This document shows positions 62,253 through 64,000 of a stretch of DNA of 64,000 nucleotides, piece after piece. The stretch covers positions 62,001 to 126,000 of the forward strand of contig JAWSUZ010000006.1 of assembly GCA_033852165.1 (NCBI GenBank), written 5' to 3'. The notes beneath the pieces are model-generated. The model saw only the letters and a program-made list of their open reading frames with translations, was not told the origin of the DNA and searched no databases. Position numbers and translations under genes: made by a program. Source of the DNA: Agarilytica sp033852165 (lineage in GTDB: Bacteria > Pseudomonadota > Gammaproteobacteria > Pseudomonadales > Cellvibrionaceae). Within the stretch, counting starts at the first letter, position 1. Each line of letters opens with the position of its first letter.

Positions 62253-62899
62253 GTGACAGCGCCCCTTACATTCTAATCTTGTACTACTCTCACGCAGGAT
62301 CAACGCGAAATCTCGCGAAGATAATCGCACGTGGAGTTGAACAAGCAGGTGTCGAACAAACTGGTTCGAAGCAAGTGTGCGCATTGGAAGCACGGCTGCG
62401 CACGGTACCTCGCGTCAGCGCCGTTACAGAAGCGTCAGAGCCGGACATTCCCGATGAGGGCGACTTATACTGCACGAAAGAAGACTTGAAAGGATGCTCC
62501 GGTCTGATTCTCGGCAGCCCAACGCGCTTTGGGAATATGGCAGCGCCAATGAAATACTTCATTGATGGAACCGCAGGAGAGTGGATCTCTGGCGACTTGA
62601 TAGGTAAGCCGGCTGGAGTATTTACCTCTACCAGCTCTTTACATGGCGGGCAAGAATCCACTCTCCTATCAATGATGCTTCCCCTACTTCACCACGGAAT
62701 GCTGATTGCTGGCGTTCCTTACAGCGAAGAAGGGCTTCACACCACGCAAAGCGGGGGAACGCCCTACGGCCCCTCTCATGTGGCCATAAAAAACGCGGCG
62801 CAAGAACCCAGCACACTAACGGAAACTGAGCACTGTATTGCCCTGAATTTTGGGCAACGAATTGCCAAGCTTGCACAACAATTACATCTAGAAACATAA
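62249..62899 (+). CDS. wrbA: NAD(P)H:quinone oxidoreductase WrbA
   Basis: A flavodoxin-fold FMN enzyme of 216 residues that reduces quinones by two electrons. The FMN-phosphate loop is YYSHAGSTRNLA; GSPTRFGNMAAPMKYFIDG and TSTSSLHGGQESTLLSMM are the family core. Compared with typical WrbA there is an extra ~12-residue stretch near residues 30-46 (GVEQAGVEQTGSKQVCAL) between helix 1 and strand 2. It is encoded in an arsC-wrbA-DUF2069 operon, as in Pseudomonas. Confidence 0.95.
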   Translation: MSDSAPYILILYYSHAGSTRNLAKIIARGVEQAGVEQTGSKQVCALEARLRTVPRVSAVTEASEPDIPDEGDLYCTKEDLKGCSGLILGSPTRFGNMAAPMKYFIDGTAGEWISGDLIGKPAGVFTSTSSLHGGQESTLLSMMLPLLHHGMLIAGVPYSEEGLHTTQSGGTPYGPSHVAIKNAAQEPSTLTETEHCIALNFGQRIAKLAQQLHLET

Positions 62900-62904
62900 T
62901 CGAT

Positions 62905-63285
62905 ATGAATGAAAACACTCACAATTCACCTCTGGCCAAAAAAGTTCAGATTGCATGCATCATCAATTACACACTGTACGCTTTACTTATGGGACTCTTT
63001 GTTTTTTGGAACATTAATCGAGAAAGTGGGTTCAAACTCTCTATTCTGTTACTCCAAAGCTTGCCGCTACTCGCCTTTATCCCCGGAATGATACAAAAGG
63101 TGTATCGAGTCTACAGTTGGATATGTTTCATCTTATTGTTTTACTTTATTTTTGCTATTCAATCCGTATTTTCAACTATTCGAGACCCCAGTGACTTTTT
63201 CTTTTTGTCCCTCATCGTTCTCTTGTTCAACTCGTCCATGATGACAAGCCGATGGATGCAGCGCCTACAAAAAGGCGTTTCTTAA
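62905..63285 (+). CDS. DUF2069 inner-membrane protein
   Basis: A 126-residue protein with four predicted transmembrane helices (CIINYTLYALLMGLFVFW, LSILLLQSLPLLAFIPGM, WICFILLFYFIFAIQSVF, FFFLSLIVLLFNSSMM). It is a member of the uncharacterised DUF2069 family, which usually follows wrbA. Only 5 nt separate it from wrbA. Function is unknown. Confidence 0.88.
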   Translation: MNENTHNSPLAKKVQIACIINYTLYALLMGLFVFWNINRESGFKLSILLLQSLPLLAFIPGMIQKVYRVYSWICFILLFYFIFAIQSVFSTIRDPSDFFFLSLIVLLFNSSMMTSRWMQRLQKGVS

Positions 63286-63316
63286 CAACTTACAAATCAA
63301 TTAGGCCATACGAACC

Positions 63317-64000
63317 ATGTTTAAATATTTAGGGAAATTTTGGAAAATTATTACTTACCTGCGCAACGGAATCGCGAACTTTTTGTTTGTCGTCGTGATT
63401 GGCCTACTATTGATTGCTCTGTTCTCTGGGGGCGACAAACCCCTACCCAATTCAGCGCCACTTTATGTGACCATATCGGGACAACTCGTCGACCAGCTTA
63501 CCTATAAGCCCAGCATTTTCGATTTAATGCAGGAATCTCAAGAAGATCCTGAAACCCTCGTTCGAGATGTCACATACGCCATTAATCATGGCGCCAATGA
63601 CAGTCGCATTACCGCCTTAATTCTTGACCTAAACAGCATGAGAGGCGGAAGTTTCAGTAAGCTAGAAGAGCTCGGCCAAGCAATCACCCACTTTAAAAAA
63701 ACCGGTAAACCCGTCATTGCCTATGCCGACCAATATTCACAAAAACAATATTTTTTAGCTAGCTATGCAGACACTATTTACCTGCACAACTACGGCAATG
63801 TTTCGCTAACCGGCTTTGCTTACTACGGATCTTATTTCAAAGAAGCTGCCGACAAGCTATCCATTAAATTTCACCTGTTCAAAGTTGGCAATTACAAAGA
63901 TGCCGCAGAACCGTTTATTCGAAATAATATGTCCGATGCTTCTCGTGAACACAACAGCATCTGGATTAACGAATTATGGGGTCGCTACACCAGTACCATA
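63317..64000 (+). CDS. sppA: Signal peptide peptidase SppA (partial, cut by window end)
   Basis: The first 228 codons of a long-form SppA, a membrane serine protease that degrades cleaved signal peptides. After an N-terminal anchor (NFLFVVVIGLLLIALF) the N-terminal half-domain is visible, with LTGFAYYGSYFKEAADKL and the general-base lysine at residue 194 (FKVGNYKDAAEPF). The catalytic serine belongs to the C-terminal half, beyond the window. It starts at ATG 63317, 31 nt after DUF2069. Confidence 0.95.
   Translation, partial: MFKYLGKFWKIITYLRNGIANFLFVVVIGLLLIALFSGGDKPLPNSAPLYVTISGQLVDQLTYKPSIFDLMQESQEDPETLVRDVTYAINHGANDSRITALILDLNSMRGGSFSKLEELGQAITHFKKTGKPVIAYADQYSQKQYFLASYADTIYLHNYGNVSLTGFAYYGSYFKEAADKLSIKFHLFKVGNYKDAAEPFIRNNMSDASREHNSIWINELWGRYTSTI

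Overview
The window is chromosomal DNA of a gammaproteobacterium, most likely a marine Cellvibrionales member (Saccharophagus/Teredinibacter-like). That placement is inference. It rests on the secE-nusG-L11-rpoBC-str-S10-spc-alpha gene order, a long 407-residue EF-Tu, the yajR-uvrA pair near the alpha operon, the birA-coaX-SPOR cluster, the arsC-wrbA-DUF2069 cluster and moderate GC. No 16S rRNA, CRISPR array, prophage or transposase gene was seen.

Layout. 1-7.8 kb: a YajR-type MFS transporter, a VpsT/CsgD-like LuxR regulator, uvrA, a small membrane protein, an NfeD-SPFH pair and a small DUF6471-like gene. 8.0-10.9 kb: a large VolA/Pla-1-like surface lipase lipoprotein with a strong terminator. 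11.3-25.4 kb, minus strand: the merged S10-spc-alpha supercluster (rpsJ to rplQ, including secY, rpmJ and rpoA), read from a consensus promoter just upstream of rpsJ. 25.5-28.7 kb: about 0.7 kb without a recognisable gene, then an EF-G paralog (fusA2) and a small YkgJ-type cysteine-cluster gene on the plus strand. These separate tuf from rpsJ, which are usually adjacent. 28.7-33.4 kb, minus strand: the str operon (rpsL-rpsG-fusA-tufA), with a strong hairpin between rpsG and fusA. 33.5-45.7 kb: rpoC, rpoB, rplL, rplJ, rplA, rplK, nusG and secE, with an L10-type leader and an attenuator-like hairpin between rplL and rpoB. 45.7-47.7 kb: tRNA-Trp, tufB and four tRNAs (Gly, Tyr, two Thr), in the E. 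coli thrU-tyrU-glyT-thrT-tufB order.

47.7-64 kb: SPOR protein, coaX, birA, alr, aspS with fmdB, an HU-like protein, a HIT protein, proS, a lytic transglycosylase, avtA, a CheY-like receiver, yihY, a structured intergenic repeat array, arsC, wrbA, DUF2069 and the start of sppA, which is cut by the window edge.

Most of the window is the conserved translation/transcription core. The observations most worth a second look are the inverted fusA2-ykgJ block between tufA and rpsJ, the gene-conversion mosaic between the two tuf genes, the shared GC-rich-discriminator promoters of the ribosomal and tRNA operons, the rpsG/fusA terminator, and a tandem repeat at about 61.3-61.5 kb whose hairpin stems differ in sequence while the loop is kept. 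I did not find a convincing wholly new multi-gene system.
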